A DNA stretch of 64,000 nucleotides from an uncultured Lachnospiraceae bacterium (GCA_947169385.1 CAMVPR010000005.1:26357-90356); one strand, 5' to 3'. Positions 51,110-60,068 are shown, counted from the first letter of the stretch. Notes: generated by a model not told the origin, from the sequence alone. Translations and numbers: made by a program.

Positions 51110-52942
51110 ATGTGGAAGAAGATTATAATTGCGGTATGTTTAGTGGCGGTTACTGTTGCGTTGGCATTTGCAGGACGCGCTAAATTACAGAAAAAAGAAG
51201 CTGAGAAAACATCTAAGAATACAGTCAGCGAAACTAAGGATTACACATCTATGTCTGTTGAGGATATAGTTAAGTCGTTGACAATAGAGCAGAAAGCATG
51301 TCAGATGTTGCAGCCTGCGTGTTATAACCTGGAAAAGCGCAGTGTGCGAGATAATTGCTATGGAAGTATTCTATCGCTTGCAGAACCGCTGGACTATAAA
51401 GGCTGGCAGAAGCTTATTGACGGATTCCAAGAGGAGACACTTAAGTCAGAAGTTGGTATTCCCTTTATATACGGTCAGGATCAGGTTCACGGAGTATACG
51501 GGTGCTTGGACGCTGTAGTATTTCCGCATAATATCGGATTGGGTGCAGCTAATGATGAGCAGCTTATGTATGATATAGGGCTTGCCACGGCAGATGAGTC
51601 CAAGCTTTGCCATATGATGCTTAGCTTCTCGCCTTGTGTGGCCCAGTCGGTTGACCCTAGATGGGGAAGAACCTATGAGACTATTGGTTCAGATTTAAAG
51701 ACGATAACCGACCTGAGTGTTTCATTTACCAAAGGATTGCAGGATGGAGGAATCGCAGCCTGCGTTAAGCATTATTTTGGAGACGGTAATGTCAAGTACG
51801 GAACCGGAGAGAACTCCGATACAGAAAGACTTATAGACAGGGGAGATGCGATTCTTTCCGATAATGAGATAGAGGAATTGCTTAAGGTATACAAGGCACA
51901 GATTGACGCGGGAGTTAAGTCGATAATGATATCTCATTCTTCTCTCAACGGAGTTAAGATGCATGAGAACAAGGAATACATTGATATTTTGAAAAATGAT
52001 TACGGATTCGAAGGATTCATTTTGAGTGATTGGAATTCGATTCAGAATATCTCCAAGACAACATATTATGATCAGGTGGTTACATCGGTGAATGCCGGAA
52101 TTGATATGCTTATGGAGCCGGATAGATTTGACGAAGCAATTGAGATAATTGTAGATGCGGTTAATAAGGGTGATATAAGTGAAGATAGAGTTGATGACGC
52201 GGTCACAAGGATAATTAGTGTTAAGAAGGAACTTGGAGTCTTTGAGGATCCTATGCTTGAGAATATCAAGATTAAGCAACAAGAAACAGGTTCTAAGGAA
52301 TACAGAGATTTAGCAGAGAAAGCAGTTGAAGAGAGTCTTGTACTTCTTAAAAATGATAACAGTGTCCTTCCTCTTAAGAAAGGTTCCAGCGTATATATCA
52401 TGGGCCCTGCTGCTGATGACAAGGTTGCTCAGTGCGGTGGATGGACTTTAGGATGGAATGGAAGTCCTATTGATGATATGCCCGGAGTTACTACTATTGA
52501 AGAAGGATTTGAACAGGTGGCCAAAGAGTACGGAATAACAGTATACACAGATGATAAGGATGCAGACAAAGCTGATATAATAGTTCTTGCTGTCGGTGAA
52601 CAGTCTTACGCAGAGTGGTACGGAGATGTAGAAGACATGGATCTCTGTGCAGGAATGGGATTGAAAGCTAATAAAAAAGCAGTAAAAAAGGCAGCATCAT
52701 ATAACAAGCCTGTGGTAGCTCTGGTGGTTGCAGGAAGGCAAGTATTTATAAAGGATTATATGCCTTCATGGGATGCAGCGGTTATGTGTTATCTTCCGGG
52801 TTCCGAGGGACAGGGAGTCGCCAGAATGATTTGTGGAGACAGTGAGTTTAAGGGAACACTTCCTAGTCCATGGTATTCTGATGTCAGCCAGATAGGAACA
52901 GATGATGCGTGGCTTGATAGAGGATATGGTCTAAAGAAGTAG
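51110..52942 (+). CDS. Glycoside hydrolase family 3 (beta-glucosidase/exo-glucanase type), membrane-anchored or secreted
   Basis: 610 residues, ATG 51110 after AAGGAGGTTAC. A hydrophobic N-terminus (about 4-21, IIIAVCLVAVTVALAFAG) has no lipobox Cys, so it is a signal peptide or anchor. The GH3 barrel (about 50-390) has SLTIEQKACQM, PFIYGQDQVHGVYG, SVDPRWGRTYE, VKHYFGDG and nucleophile Asp in FILSDWNSI. The C-terminal sandwich domain (about 400-610) has ESLVLLKNDNSVLPL and AVGEQSYAEWYGD, where the acid Glu is expected. This is the plant beta-glucan exohydrolase/ExoP type rather than the NagZ type. It likely releases glucose from beta-glucan oligosaccharides. Confidence 0.9.
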   Translation: MWKKIIIAVCLVAVTVALAFAGRAKLQKKEAEKTSKNTVSETKDYTSMSVEDIVKSLTIEQKACQMLQPACYNLEKRSVRDNCYGSILSLAEPLDYKGWQKLIDGFQEETLKSEVGIPFIYGQDQVHGVYGCLDAVVFPHNIGLGAANDEQLMYDIGLATADESKLCHMMLSFSPCVAQSVDPRWGRTYETIGSDLKTITDLSVSFTKGLQDGGIAACVKHYFGDGNVKYGTGENSDTERLIDRGDAILSDNEIEELLKVYKAQIDAGVKSIMISHSSLNGVKMHENKEYIDILKNDYGFEGFILSDWNSIQNISKTTYYDQVVTSVNAGIDMLMEPDRFDEAIEIIVDAVNKGDISEDRVDDAVTRIISVKKELGVFEDPMLENIKIKQQETGSKEYRDLAEKAVEESLVLLKNDNSVLPLKKGSSVYIMGPAADDKVAQCGGWTLGWNGSPIDDMPGVTTIEEGFEQVAKEYGITVYTDDKDADKADIIVLAVGEQSYAEWYGDVEDMDLCAGMGLKANKKAVKKAASYNKPVVALVVAGRQVFIKDYMPSWDAAVMCYLPGSEGQGVARMICGDSEFKGTLPSPWYSDVSQIGTDDAWLDRGYGLKK

Positions 52943-53005
52943 TTTTTTTCAAGTGATAATGTGCTAAAATGTATCTATAATATACTTACGGAAGGAGATT
53001 TCACG

Positions 53006-53398
53006 ATGAAGGAAGTTTATGATTTTTTAAAGGAAGCTGAGACATACTATCTTGCAACAATGGATGGTGATCAGCCAAGAGTACGCCCTTTTGGAACAGC
53101 TGACATTTTCGAGGACAAGTTATATATCCAGACCGGCAAGTCTAAGGATGTATCTAAGCAGATTCAGGCTAATCCAAAAGTTGAGGTGTGTGCATTTAAG
53201 GATGGCAAGTGGCTCAGAGTTGCCGGCAAGCTTGTAAGGGATGACAGAGTTGAGGCTAAGGCTCACATGTTAGATGCTCATCCATCACTCAAGGCCATGT
53301 ATTCTGCAGAAGATGACAACACTGAGGTGCTATATTTTGAAGATGCAACGGCAACATTTTCATCATTTACAGATGCACCTAAGACGGTGACATTTTAA
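53006..53398 (+). CDS. Pyridoxamine 5'-phosphate oxidase-like flavin-binding protein
   Basis: 130 residues from ATG 53006 behind GAAGGAGAT; the track start at 52961 is upstream. The split-barrel signature is YYLATMDGDQPRVRPFG, IQTGKSKDVSKQIQANPKVEV and WLRVAGKL. Small members bind FMN or F420-like cofactors and act as oxidoreductases with unknown substrates. A single gene with its own terminator. Confidence 0.88.
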   Translation: MKEVYDFLKEAETYYLATMDGDQPRVRPFGTADIFEDKLYIQTGKSKDVSKQIQANPKVEVCAFKDGKWLRVAGKLVRDDRVEAKAHMLDAHPSLKAMYSAEDDNTEVLYFEDATATFSSFTDAPKTVTF

Positions 53399-53414
53399 AC
53401 TAAATATGATAAGT

Positions 53415-53447
53415 ATCCCCGGAGCAGATTGTTCCGGGGATTTTTTT
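53415..53447 (+). terminator. Terminator after the PPOX-like gene
   Basis: Stem ATCCCCGGA / TCCGGGGAT with a 9-nt loop, then TTTTTTG. Confidence 0.9.
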
Positions 53448-53557
53448 GTTCACTGTTTGGTCACAGATTAACCACAGTTTTTCTACAATTGAACCCTCAT
53501 TTTGCTAAATCAGGCCTCGTATTATTAACTAAGATGATAAACAAGGAGGCGATTATT

Positions 53558-54346
53558 ATGGGATATCTTAATACATTTAAGAGATATGAAATGAAGTACA
53601 TAATTACGGTGGATCAGAAAAATGACATCATAAAAATGATGAGTGAATATATGGTCCCGGATGCGTTTGGGATGTCTACTATTAGGAATATTTACTACGA
53701 TACGGACTCGTATAGATTAATCAGAAATTCAATCGACAAGCCGGCATACAAAGAGAAATTAAGGATGAGAAGTTATAAAAGAGTTGACGGTGATGACACG
53801 GTATTCGTTGAGCTAAAGAAGAAATACGATAAGGTGGTATATAAAAGACGACTTGATCTTCCGGAAAAAGAAGCTGTTGAATGGCTTGATGGCGGAAAGA
53901 CACCGGTTGATTCCCAGATTGCTAGGGAGATAGATTACTTTGTTAATTATTATGAAACTATATCTCCGACAGCGTTTATAAGCTACGATAGAGAAGCTTT
54001 TTTTGCAAATGATGACCACGACTTTAGAATATCATTTGACACTAATATCTTAAGCAGAACCTGTGATTTGTCGCTTCAAAAGGAAGCATATGGGGATCAT
54101 GTTATTGACAAAGATATGTGTATCATGGAGGTCAAAGTTTCAAAGGGTATGCCGATGTGGCTTGTAAGATATTTGAGTGAGAATAAGATATATAAGTCTT
54201 CATTTTCTAAATACGGAACAGCTTATAAATTATATATTGCAAATGAAGTCAAGGTGATTCCTAACTTAGATGAAGTTAAGGTAAAGACAGTAGCATTTGA
54301 CAAGAAGAATTATTATGTTGGAAAAGGAGGAGTGGCTTATGCTTAG
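53558..54346 (+). CDS. VTC-domain protein (polyphosphate polymerase-like)
   Basis: 262 residues from ATG 53558 after ACAAGGAGGCG; the track start at 53429 runs back through the terminator. The VTC tunnel domain is recognised by KRYEMKY, KLRMRSYKR, VELKKKYDKVVYKRR, ISYDREAFF, RISFDTNI, and IMEVKVSKGMPMWL. Yeast Vtc4 makes polyphosphate from ATP; bacterial homologues are mostly untested. The last 8 nt overlap the next gene. With DUF4956 and a Cthe_2159-type protein it forms a recurring three-gene surface module. Confidence 0.9.
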   Translation: MGYLNTFKRYEMKYIITVDQKNDIIKMMSEYMVPDAFGMSTIRNIYYDTDSYRLIRNSIDKPAYKEKLRMRSYKRVDGDDTVFVELKKKYDKVVYKRRLDLPEKEAVEWLDGGKTPVDSQIAREIDYFVNYYETISPTAFISYDREAFFANDDHDFRISFDTNILSRTCDLSLQKEAYGDHVIDKDMCIMEVKVSKGMPMWLVRYLSENKIYKSSFSKYGTAYKLYIANEVKVIPNLDEVKVKTVAFDKKNYYVGKGGVAYA

Positions 54347-55037
54347 TACATTATTTAACAGCGTTTTTACAAGCGCAGAATTAACAGAATCAATTACAAT
54401 TATTCCTTTTATTGAGTGCATTGCTTCAGCGCTTGTGATTGGACTTATACTTGCAGTTTTATATACATATAAGACCAGATACACTAAGAGTTTTGTTATG
54501 ACACTTGCCATTCTTCCGGCGGTGGTTGCAGTTGTAATTATGATGGTTAATGGCAATGTCGGAACCGGAATTGCGGTTGCGGGAGCGTTTAGCCTTGTCC
54601 GTTTTAGATCTGCTCCGGGTACAGCCAAAGAGATTGGAACAATCTTCATCGCGATGGGAGCCGGATTGATTGTAGGAATGGGATATATCATGTACGCGTT
54701 TGTTTTTGTGATTATTGTTGGGCTGATGAGTGTTATCTATACTGCAATTGATTTGGGCGGTAAGAAGGGCGATGCAGTATATAGAACAATCAGAATTACA
54801 ATTCCTGAGGATCTTGATTATGCAGGGATATTTGATAATGCTTGGAAAGAGTTTGCCAAGGAAGTCAAACTTACTCAGGTTAAAACAACCAATATGGGAA
54901 GCATGTTTAAATTAACTTACGATGTGACTTTGAAAAATGTCTCGGACGAGAAGAAACTTATTGATCAACTTAGAATTCTTAATGGAAATCTTGAAATATC
55001 AAGTTCCCCGCAAACAACTGTGTTTGAGGGGTTATAG
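54339..55037 (+). CDS. DUF4956-family membrane protein
   Basis: 232 residues from ATG 54339 behind AAAAGGAGGAG; the track start at 54297 is upstream. Four hydrophobic segments occupy about 20-145, with the conserved loop AVAGAFSLVRFRSAPGTAKEIG between the second and third. The C-terminal about 80 residues form a soluble domain. DUF4956 proteins are usually found beside VTC-domain genes; the joint role may be to pass or use a phosphate polymer at the membrane, which is inferred from context only. Confidence 0.9.
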   Translation: MLSTLFNSVFTSAELTESITIIPFIECIASALVIGLILAVLYTYKTRYTKSFVMTLAILPAVVAVVIMMVNGNVGTGIAVAGAFSLVRFRSAPGTAKEIGTIFIAMGAGLIVGMGYIMYAFVFVIIVGLMSVIYTAIDLGGKKGDAVYRTIRITIPEDLDYAGIFDNAWKEFAKEVKLTQVKTTNMGSMFKLTYDVTLKNVSDEKKLIDQLRILNGNLEISSSPQTTVFEGL

Positions 55038-55052
55038 AAAGGTGTGATTACT

Positions 55053-56711
55053 ATGAAAGCGAGAGTATTTTTAAATAAACTAACAGCGTTTTTATTAACA
55101 TTTGCAGTGTGTGTAACCTTCAGCGGCTGCACCAAGAAATCGGTTGAAGAGAGTACTTCAAATGCGGAAAATACAACAACGATAGAGGCTATCTCTCCTG
55201 ATGAAGCATTTTCTGAGAGAGATTTATCCGGTGAATATGATGAAGGTGAAGCGACTTACATAACATTAGATGAAGATAAAATCTTGGTGGACGGTGAAGG
55301 GGTGGATGTTTCAGATTCTACTGCCACAATCACTAAGGAAGGTACATATATTGTGTCGGGAACTATTACTGAAGGGCAACTTAAGGTAAATGTCGGTGAC
55401 GAGGAAAAGGTTCAGTTGGTCCTTGACGGAGTGAACATGAGCTGCGAGTCAACCGCACCGATCTATGTTTTAAATGCAGATAAGGTATTTGTAACATTAG
55501 CTGAAGGAAGTGAGAATAATTTAGAGGTGACTGAAGAATTTGTTCAGATTGATGATAACAATATCGATGGTGTAATATTTGCCAAGGATGACGTAACTAT
55601 AAATGGCAGCGGTTCTCTTAATATCTCATCTGTAAGCGGTCATGGAATAGTGTGTAAGAACGATCTTAAGATAACCGGAGGAACAATTGATATTACTTCG
55701 GCTGAAGACGGACTTCAGGGCGAGGACAGTGTAAGAATAGCAGATGGAACGATAACTGTAAATGCAGGAGATGACGGTATTCACAGTGATGGCAATCTTC
55801 TGATAATTGGTGGAACTGTAAAAGTTACAGAGTCCGAGGAAGGACTTGAGGGTCAGATAATTACTATCACGGACGGGGATATAACCGTTGTTTCTAAGGA
55901 TGACGGTCTAAACGCGACCAGCGGAAGCAGCAGTTCAGGTGATGCAGGTACGGCTAAGATGCAGGAATTTGGTGATATGAGTAAAGAAGGAACACCACCT
56001 GAAATGGGTGAGAACGGCGGTACGCCACCAGATATGACTGACGGTGAGAGATTTAAAGGACACGGTTTTAGAGGCGATATGGCTTCCGGCGATGGAAGAG
56101 CGTTCAAGAAAGAAATGGGTTCCCAAGATGCCAGGGAATTTAAGAATAATATGGCTTCAGGTAATGCTAAAGGTTTCGGCGGAGGTATGATGGATAGTGA
56201 TGAGAGTGCTGTTATCAACATTTCCGGAGGAACAATCAACATCGATGCAGGTGGCGACGGAGTTGATTCTAACGGATATATCAACATTTTCGGAGGAGAG
56301 ATTTATGTTTCAGGCCCTACCAACAATGGTAATGCTTCTCTTGATTACGGCATCAGCGCTACGATTACGGGCGGAGTTGTTGTGATGGCAGGTTCATCAG
56401 GTATGGCTGAGAATTTCTCTGATGACTCAACTCAAGGTGTAATTCTTGCAAATGTTGACAATCAATCAGAAGATGCTACAATTACATTAACTGATAGTTC
56501 AGGAAATGAAATTGTAAGCTATACCCCTTTAAAATCATATAATTCCGTAATTATAAGTTCGCCTGAAATCACGAGCGGTTCGAACTACTTGCTTACGACA
56601 GGACAGACTGAGACTTCGATTACTATGGATAGTCTGATTTATGGTAGTGGAACAGGAATGAGTGGTATGATGAGGGGTGACCATAAAGGAGATATTGGTG
56701 AGCAGCTCTAA
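55053..56711 (+). CDS. Cthe_2159-type carbohydrate-binding lipoprotein
   Basis: 552 residues from ATG 55053, GAAAGGTG upstream (the track GTG 55044 sits in this site). A signal peptide ends in a lipobox (FSGC). The rest is a right-handed beta-helix with short Gly/Asn repeats (NGSGSLNISSVSGHG, ITGGTIDITSAEDGLQ, SGGTINIDAGGDGVDSNG), as in the Cthe_2159 polysaccharide-binding family. A Gly/Met/Glu-rich insertion (about 310-380) is unusual. It lies 15 bp after DUF4956. It may bind plant polysaccharide at the cell surface. Confidence 0.88.
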   Translation: MKARVFLNKLTAFLLTFAVCVTFSGCTKKSVEESTSNAENTTTIEAISPDEAFSERDLSGEYDEGEATYITLDEDKILVDGEGVDVSDSTATITKEGTYIVSGTITEGQLKVNVGDEEKVQLVLDGVNMSCESTAPIYVLNADKVFVTLAEGSENNLEVTEEFVQIDDNNIDGVIFAKDDVTINGSGSLNISSVSGHGIVCKNDLKITGGTIDITSAEDGLQGEDSVRIADGTITVNAGDDGIHSDGNLLIIGGTVKVTESEEGLEGQIITITDGDITVVSKDDGLNATSGSSSSGDAGTAKMQEFGDMSKEGTPPEMGENGGTPPDMTDGERFKGHGFRGDMASGDGRAFKKEMGSQDAREFKNNMASGNAKGFGGGMMDSDESAVINISGGTINIDAGGDGVDSNGYINIFGGEIYVSGPTNNGNASLDYGISATITGGVVVMAGSSGMAENFSDDSTQGVILANVDNQSEDATITLTDSSGNEIVSYTPLKSYNSVIISSPEITSGSNYLLTTGQTETSITMDSLIYGSGTGMSGMMRGDHKGDIGEQL

Positions 56712-58077
56712 AACCTACATTTGCATCGATTTAAAATCTTTCTTCGCATCCGTTGAGTGCGTCCTTCGTGGGCTCGACCCGCTTAGTACAAGGCTGGTTG
56801 TGGCGGATGCGTCAAGAACAGACAAGACAATATGCCTGGCAGTTACGCCGGCTCTCAAAGCCTTTGGTGTCCCCGGACGCCCGAGGCTTTTTGAGGTTAA
56901 GAAGATTGTTGGTGATTATGAGAGGGTTAACAATACCAAGATTGACTTTGTTGTAGCTCCGCCACAGATGGCTAAGTATGTGGAGTATTCCGTCAACATT
57001 TTCAAAGTGTATCTAAGATATGTTGCGCCTGAGGATATCCATGTCTACTCAATAGATGAGGTATTTATTGATGCGACCGATTACATTAAGCTGTATGAGA
57101 TGACAGCACATGAACTCGCAATGCTTATGATTAAGGATGTTCTTAAAGAGACCGGAATCACTGCTACTTCGGGAATCGGAAGTAACCTTTATCTCGCTAA
57201 GATTGCGATGGATATTGTTGCTAAGCATACTGAGGCGGATGAGGATGGAGTCAGAATTGCCGAGCTTGACGAGAAGCGTTTTAGAGAGCTTTTGTGGGGG
57301 CATACTCCGATTACTGATTTTTGGCGTATGGGTAAAGGAACGGCTAAGAAGCTTGCCAAATGGGGGATTTACACGATGGGAGATCTTGCAAGGGCGAGCC
57401 TTCACAGTGAGGAGCAACTTTATGAGCAATTCGGAGTAGATGCGGAGATTATGATAGACCACGCTTGGGGGTATGAGCCATGCACAATGGATAAGATTAA
57501 GTCTTATAAGGCTACTTCACATAGTATTTCCTCAGGTCAGGTTCTACATGAGCCTTACGATTACGAGAAGGCCAAACTCATTGTCAAAGAGATGACAGAT
57601 CTTTTGGTGCTCGATCTTGTGAGCAAGAATCTTGTCTGCGACTCGGTGACGCTAAATATCGGATATGACAGAGAAAATGTTGACAAAGGCGGATTTAAAG
57701 GGGCGACGGTCATTGATTATTATGGGCGTAGTGTTCCGAAAGCAGCGCACGGGACTACAAGATTTGATCAGGCGACTTCTTCTACATCGACTATTATGAG
57801 CGGTGTTGTGGAATTGTATGATAGGATTGTTAATCATTCTCTAACTGTCAGGCGTATAACAATCAGTGCCAACAATGTTGTCGATGAGGCAAATGTTACC
57901 GGGCAGTTATCATTTTTCACAGATTATGATGCATTAGAAAAAGAAAAGAAACTTCAGAAGGCGATGCTGTCTATTAAGGATAAATTCGGTAGCAATGCGA
58001 TATTGAAGGGGATGAATCTTATGGAAGGTGGAACCACCATCGAGCGTAATAACCAGATTGGGGGACATAAAGCGTAG
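56698..58077 (+). CDS. Y-family DNA polymerase (UmuC/DinP-like)
   Basis: 459 residues. GTG 56698 is preferred because AGGAG ends 6 nt upstream; track GTG 56677 lies before that site. Features: CIDLKSFFASVEC (metal Asp), the YSIDEVFIDAT catalytic pair, TSGIGSNLYLAKIAMD, and a helix-hairpin-helix stretch (AKKLAKWGIYTMGDLA). This is the longer Gram-positive type related to UvrX/YqjW. It performs translesion synthesis. It overlaps the preceding lipoprotein gene by 14 nt. No SOS-box was seen, since its upstream region is coding. Confidence 0.93.
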   Translation: MSSSKTYICIDLKSFFASVECVLRGLDPLSTRLVVADASRTDKTICLAVTPALKAFGVPGRPRLFEVKKIVGDYERVNNTKIDFVVAPPQMAKYVEYSVNIFKVYLRYVAPEDIHVYSIDEVFIDATDYIKLYEMTAHELAMLMIKDVLKETGITATSGIGSNLYLAKIAMDIVAKHTEADEDGVRIAELDEKRFRELLWGHTPITDFWRMGKGTAKKLAKWGIYTMGDLARASLHSEEQLYEQFGVDAEIMIDHAWGYEPCTMDKIKSYKATSHSISSGQVLHEPYDYEKAKLIVKEMTDLLVLDLVSKNLVCDSVTLNIGYDRENVDKGGFKGATVIDYYGRSVPKAAHGTTRFDQATSSTSTIMSGVVELYDRIVNHSLTVRRITISANNVVDEANVTGQLSFFTDYDALEKEKKLQKAMLSIKDKFGSNAILKGMNLMEGGTTIERNNQIGGHKA

Positions 58078-58094
58078 GGGAGCGGATGTATTGT

Positions 58095-58234
58095 GATCAT
58101 AATGTATTATTTCTTTGGGACGCCTCTCGGCTCGAAGGCGCGTTGCTCACGTTACTAAATTCGTGCTAAGCTTACGCTTTCACTCATTAAGTAACGAGAC
58201 GCATGGGCGCCCTAAGAAATAACACATTATGATC
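58095..58234. repeat. 140-bp palindromic MITE-like element
   Basis: Outer arms of 30 nt (GATCATAATGTATTATTTCT... at 58095 and its inverse ending ...CACATTATGATC at 58234) match at 25 of 30 positions ungapped. An inner hairpin CGTTACT / AGTAACG (about 58152-58198) is nested inside. No coding capacity, so a non-autonomous element or RNA hairpin. Confidence 0.7.
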
Positions 58235-58274
58235 TTATAATCCTCAGGGTGGTAAAACCACCGAATTTAATTTA

Positions 58275-58302
58275 GTGTCATGACTTCGCGAAGCGAAGAA
58301 TC
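58275..58302. repeat. Fragment of the GAAGAATC repeat
   Basis: TCATGACTTCGCGAAGCGAAGAATC contains a 10-bp palindrome CTTCGCGAAG and a GAAGAATC end like the arm of the element at 49863 in reverse. Confidence 0.5.
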
Positions 58303-58401
58303 TTTTTTGTTTAGAATAATTGACGAGTCCGTAACACAATGTGATGATATCCTGAGTTTAGTTTGTTACGCATTTGTAGCTTGCTTTATTGTAAAATGTA
58401 G

Positions 58402-58722
58402 GTGTGTAAATTAGGAAAGAAGCCGAGCGACTATATGAAGAAGCTTATTGAAACATGTCAGACATTTATGACCGCATTTGACGAGGGAGAGGGCGTTGTA
58501 AAAGCATCCATTGTTGATGATTTCAACAGGGCATGTCTAAAGTACTACGACAAAAGACAAGGTGTTATAGCCGGACCTGCGACGGATAAAGGGCAGGCTA
58601 GACTAGAGATAGCAGCCAAAATGGCTGAAATTACAAGTGATATCGTGAATCCGGTTAGGGAAGAAATGAATAAGACATATGAAGCTAATAAAAAGAATGT
58701 GAAGGCTAATCCTCATAAGTGA
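58402..58722 (+). CDS. Small unknown protein
   Basis: Up to 106 residues. Start uncertain: GTG 58402 has a poor site (GTAGGTG), and internal ATG 58435 has none; I keep the longer form. Helical and mostly charged (DEGEGVVKASIVDDFNRACLKYY; EITSDIVNPVREEMNKTYE). I do not recognise a family. It ends in a terminator of its own. Confidence 0.55.
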   Translation: MCKLGKKPSDYMKKLIETCQTFMTAFDEGEGVVKASIVDDFNRACLKYYDKRQGVIAGPATDKGQARLEIAAKMAEITSDIVNPVREEMNKTYEANKKNVKANPHK

Positions 58723-58738
58723 TATAAGCTGATAGTAA

Positions 58739-58770
58739 GGTGGCGGAGTTAATCCGCCACCCTTTCTGAT
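58739..58770 (+). terminator. Terminator after the 106-residue gene
   Basis: Stem GGTGGCGGA / TCCGCCACC with loop GTTAA, then CTTTCTGATTCTATT (weak T tract). Confidence 0.7.
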
Positions 58771-58779
58771 TCTATTAGG

Positions 58780-58808
58780 TTGAATAAATCTGTATAATCT
58801 TATATAAT
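58780..58808 (+). promoter_or_regulatory. Sigma-A-type promoter for the DUF4230 pair
   Basis: TTGAAT, 17-nt spacer, TATAAT, 43 nt upstream of the first start codon. Confidence 0.7.
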
Positions 58809-58850
58809 AAGCTGTTGTAATTATATTAATTTCTGGGAGGAGAAGACCTA

Positions 58851-59411
58851 ATGAAGACTAAAGTTATCATTTCTTTGATAATCATCGTTGTTCTTCTTGC
58901 GACGGGAATAGGTGTATATGTATATCTCGTTCATAAGAATAGTCCAACTTTAACCACTTCATCAACTCTTGCAAATGTTATCGATAAGTATGATTTAGAA
59001 ACGGTTGATTACAAGTACAATTCTATTGCTACCATGAAGGACGGCGATAAGGATATGTATTATGTAAGATACGATGGGGATGTTAAGCTCGGTGTAGACC
59101 TGAATGAAGTAACATTTGACGTAAATCAAAGGAATAAAACAATAACGGTTAATGTTCCTAAAGCTACTGTTCAGACTATTCAGGTTAATCCGGTTGATTT
59201 CATTTTCGTGAAGGAGAAATACGAGACGGATACTGTTATCGTAGACGCGAGACAGCTTTGTAAGTCAGATTTAGAAGGTAAAGTTAGTTCAAATACTGAG
59301 CTCTATGATAGAGCGTGGAATAACGCCACAGGAATGATAGATGGTATCATAAAGCCTTTGTCAGAAGGCTATAAAGTTAAATATGAGGTGAATGGAGGTG
59401 GTTCGCAGTGA
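58851..59411 (+). CDS. DUF4230-family membrane-anchored protein 1
   Basis: 186 residues; one N-terminal transmembrane helix (about 4-27) followed by an extracytoplasmic domain. The middle has the DUF4230 pattern of a YVRYDGDVKLGVDL strand pair and TVNVPKATVQTIQVNP. ATG 58851 after GGGAGGAG. Function unknown. The stop overlaps the next start by 4 nt (GTGA), so the two are made together. Confidence 0.8.
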   Translation: MKTKVIISLIIIVVLLATGIGVYVYLVHKNSPTLTTSSTLANVIDKYDLETVDYKYNSIATMKDGDKDMYYVRYDGDVKLGVDLNEVTFDVNQRNKTITVNVPKATVQTIQVNPVDFIFVKEKYETDTVIVDARQLCKSDLEGKVSSNTELYDRAWNNATGMIDGIIKPLSEGYKVKYEVNGGGSQ

Positions 59412-60025
59412 TAAGTATTAAGAAGACACTTTTATTTACCGTTATATTGTTTTTAGTTGCATTTTCCGGATGTGGTAAGAAGCAGGTGGATACAACTATC
59501 AATCAGGAAAGCGTCAGATCGATAGGCAATCTGGTGACTATAGAAGGATATTACAATAATGTTGCCGAGTATACTAAGCCTGCGGGAGTGGGAATTAGTC
59601 ATTTAGGTGAGAAGGATAGAAAGATCTGGTGTGAGTACAAAGGATGGGCGAGAGTTGGAGTGAACATGAAAGAGGTTACTCTTACCCAAAAGGGCACTAA
59701 TGTAACAGTGACTATTCCGGAAGCCAAGGTGCTGGATTATGGTATAGATGAAAGCACTTTTACCAAAGAATCTTTTGTGATGAACAAGGATGGATTTTTT
59801 AACAAGAACCCAATATCCGTTGATGAACAGAATAAGATGATAAATGAGGCTCAGGAAACCATGAAAAAGCAAGCTAACGGTGATGAGGATTTGTTAAAAC
59901 GAGCTCAAGATAAAGCTAAGAACATTATAGAAGGATACATCAATTCTCTTGGCGAGATCAATGGTGTAACATATAACATCAATTTTAATTATGTTGCTAC
60001 CAGCGACAAGAATGAGAATGAATAG
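59408..60025 (+). CDS. DUF4230-family lipoprotein 2
   Basis: 205 residues, GTG 59408 behind GGAGGTGG. A signal peptide with lipobox (FSGC, Cys about 22) directs it to the outer face of the membrane. CEYKGWARVGVNMKEVTL and VTVTIPEAKVLDYGID align with the first DUF4230 protein, showing a tandem duplication with different anchors. The charged C-terminal part (about 130-205) includes a helix. Confidence 0.82.
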   Translation: MISIKKTLLFTVILFLVAFSGCGKKQVDTTINQESVRSIGNLVTIEGYYNNVAEYTKPAGVGISHLGEKDRKIWCEYKGWARVGVNMKEVTLTQKGTNVTVTIPEAKVLDYGIDESTFTKESFVMNKDGFFNKNPISVDEQNKMINEAQETMKKQANGDEDLLKRAQDKAKNIIEGYINSLGEINGVTYNINFNYVATSDKNENE

Positions 60026-60029
60026 GACT

Positions 60030-60068
60030 ATAAAGCTGCAGGTATTCCTGCAGCTTTATTATTTTTAT
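60030..60068 (+). terminator. Terminator after the DUF4230 pair
   Basis: Perfect 13-bp stem ATAAAGCTGCAGG / CCTGCAGCTTTAT with loop TATT, then TATTATTTTTA. Confidence 0.9.

Larger units (their letters stand above)
58078..58401 (+). other. 324-bp repeat-bearing gap
   Basis: Holds a 140-bp palindromic element (58095-58234), a short CTTCGCGAAG repeat piece (58275-58302), and an AT-rich stretch with a possible -10 at about 58390 (TGTAAAAT). No ORF with a ribosome binding site was seen. Confidence 0.6.

Noticed and set aside
52072-52422. 116-residue minus-strand ORF inside the GH3 gene
   Set aside because: Shadow of a well-supported GH3 gene; Ser/Leu-rich low-complexity translation.
55853-56287. 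144-residue minus-strand ORF inside the Cthe_2159-type gene
   Set aside because: Pro/Ser-rich reversed reading of Gly/Met-rich repeats; no signals.
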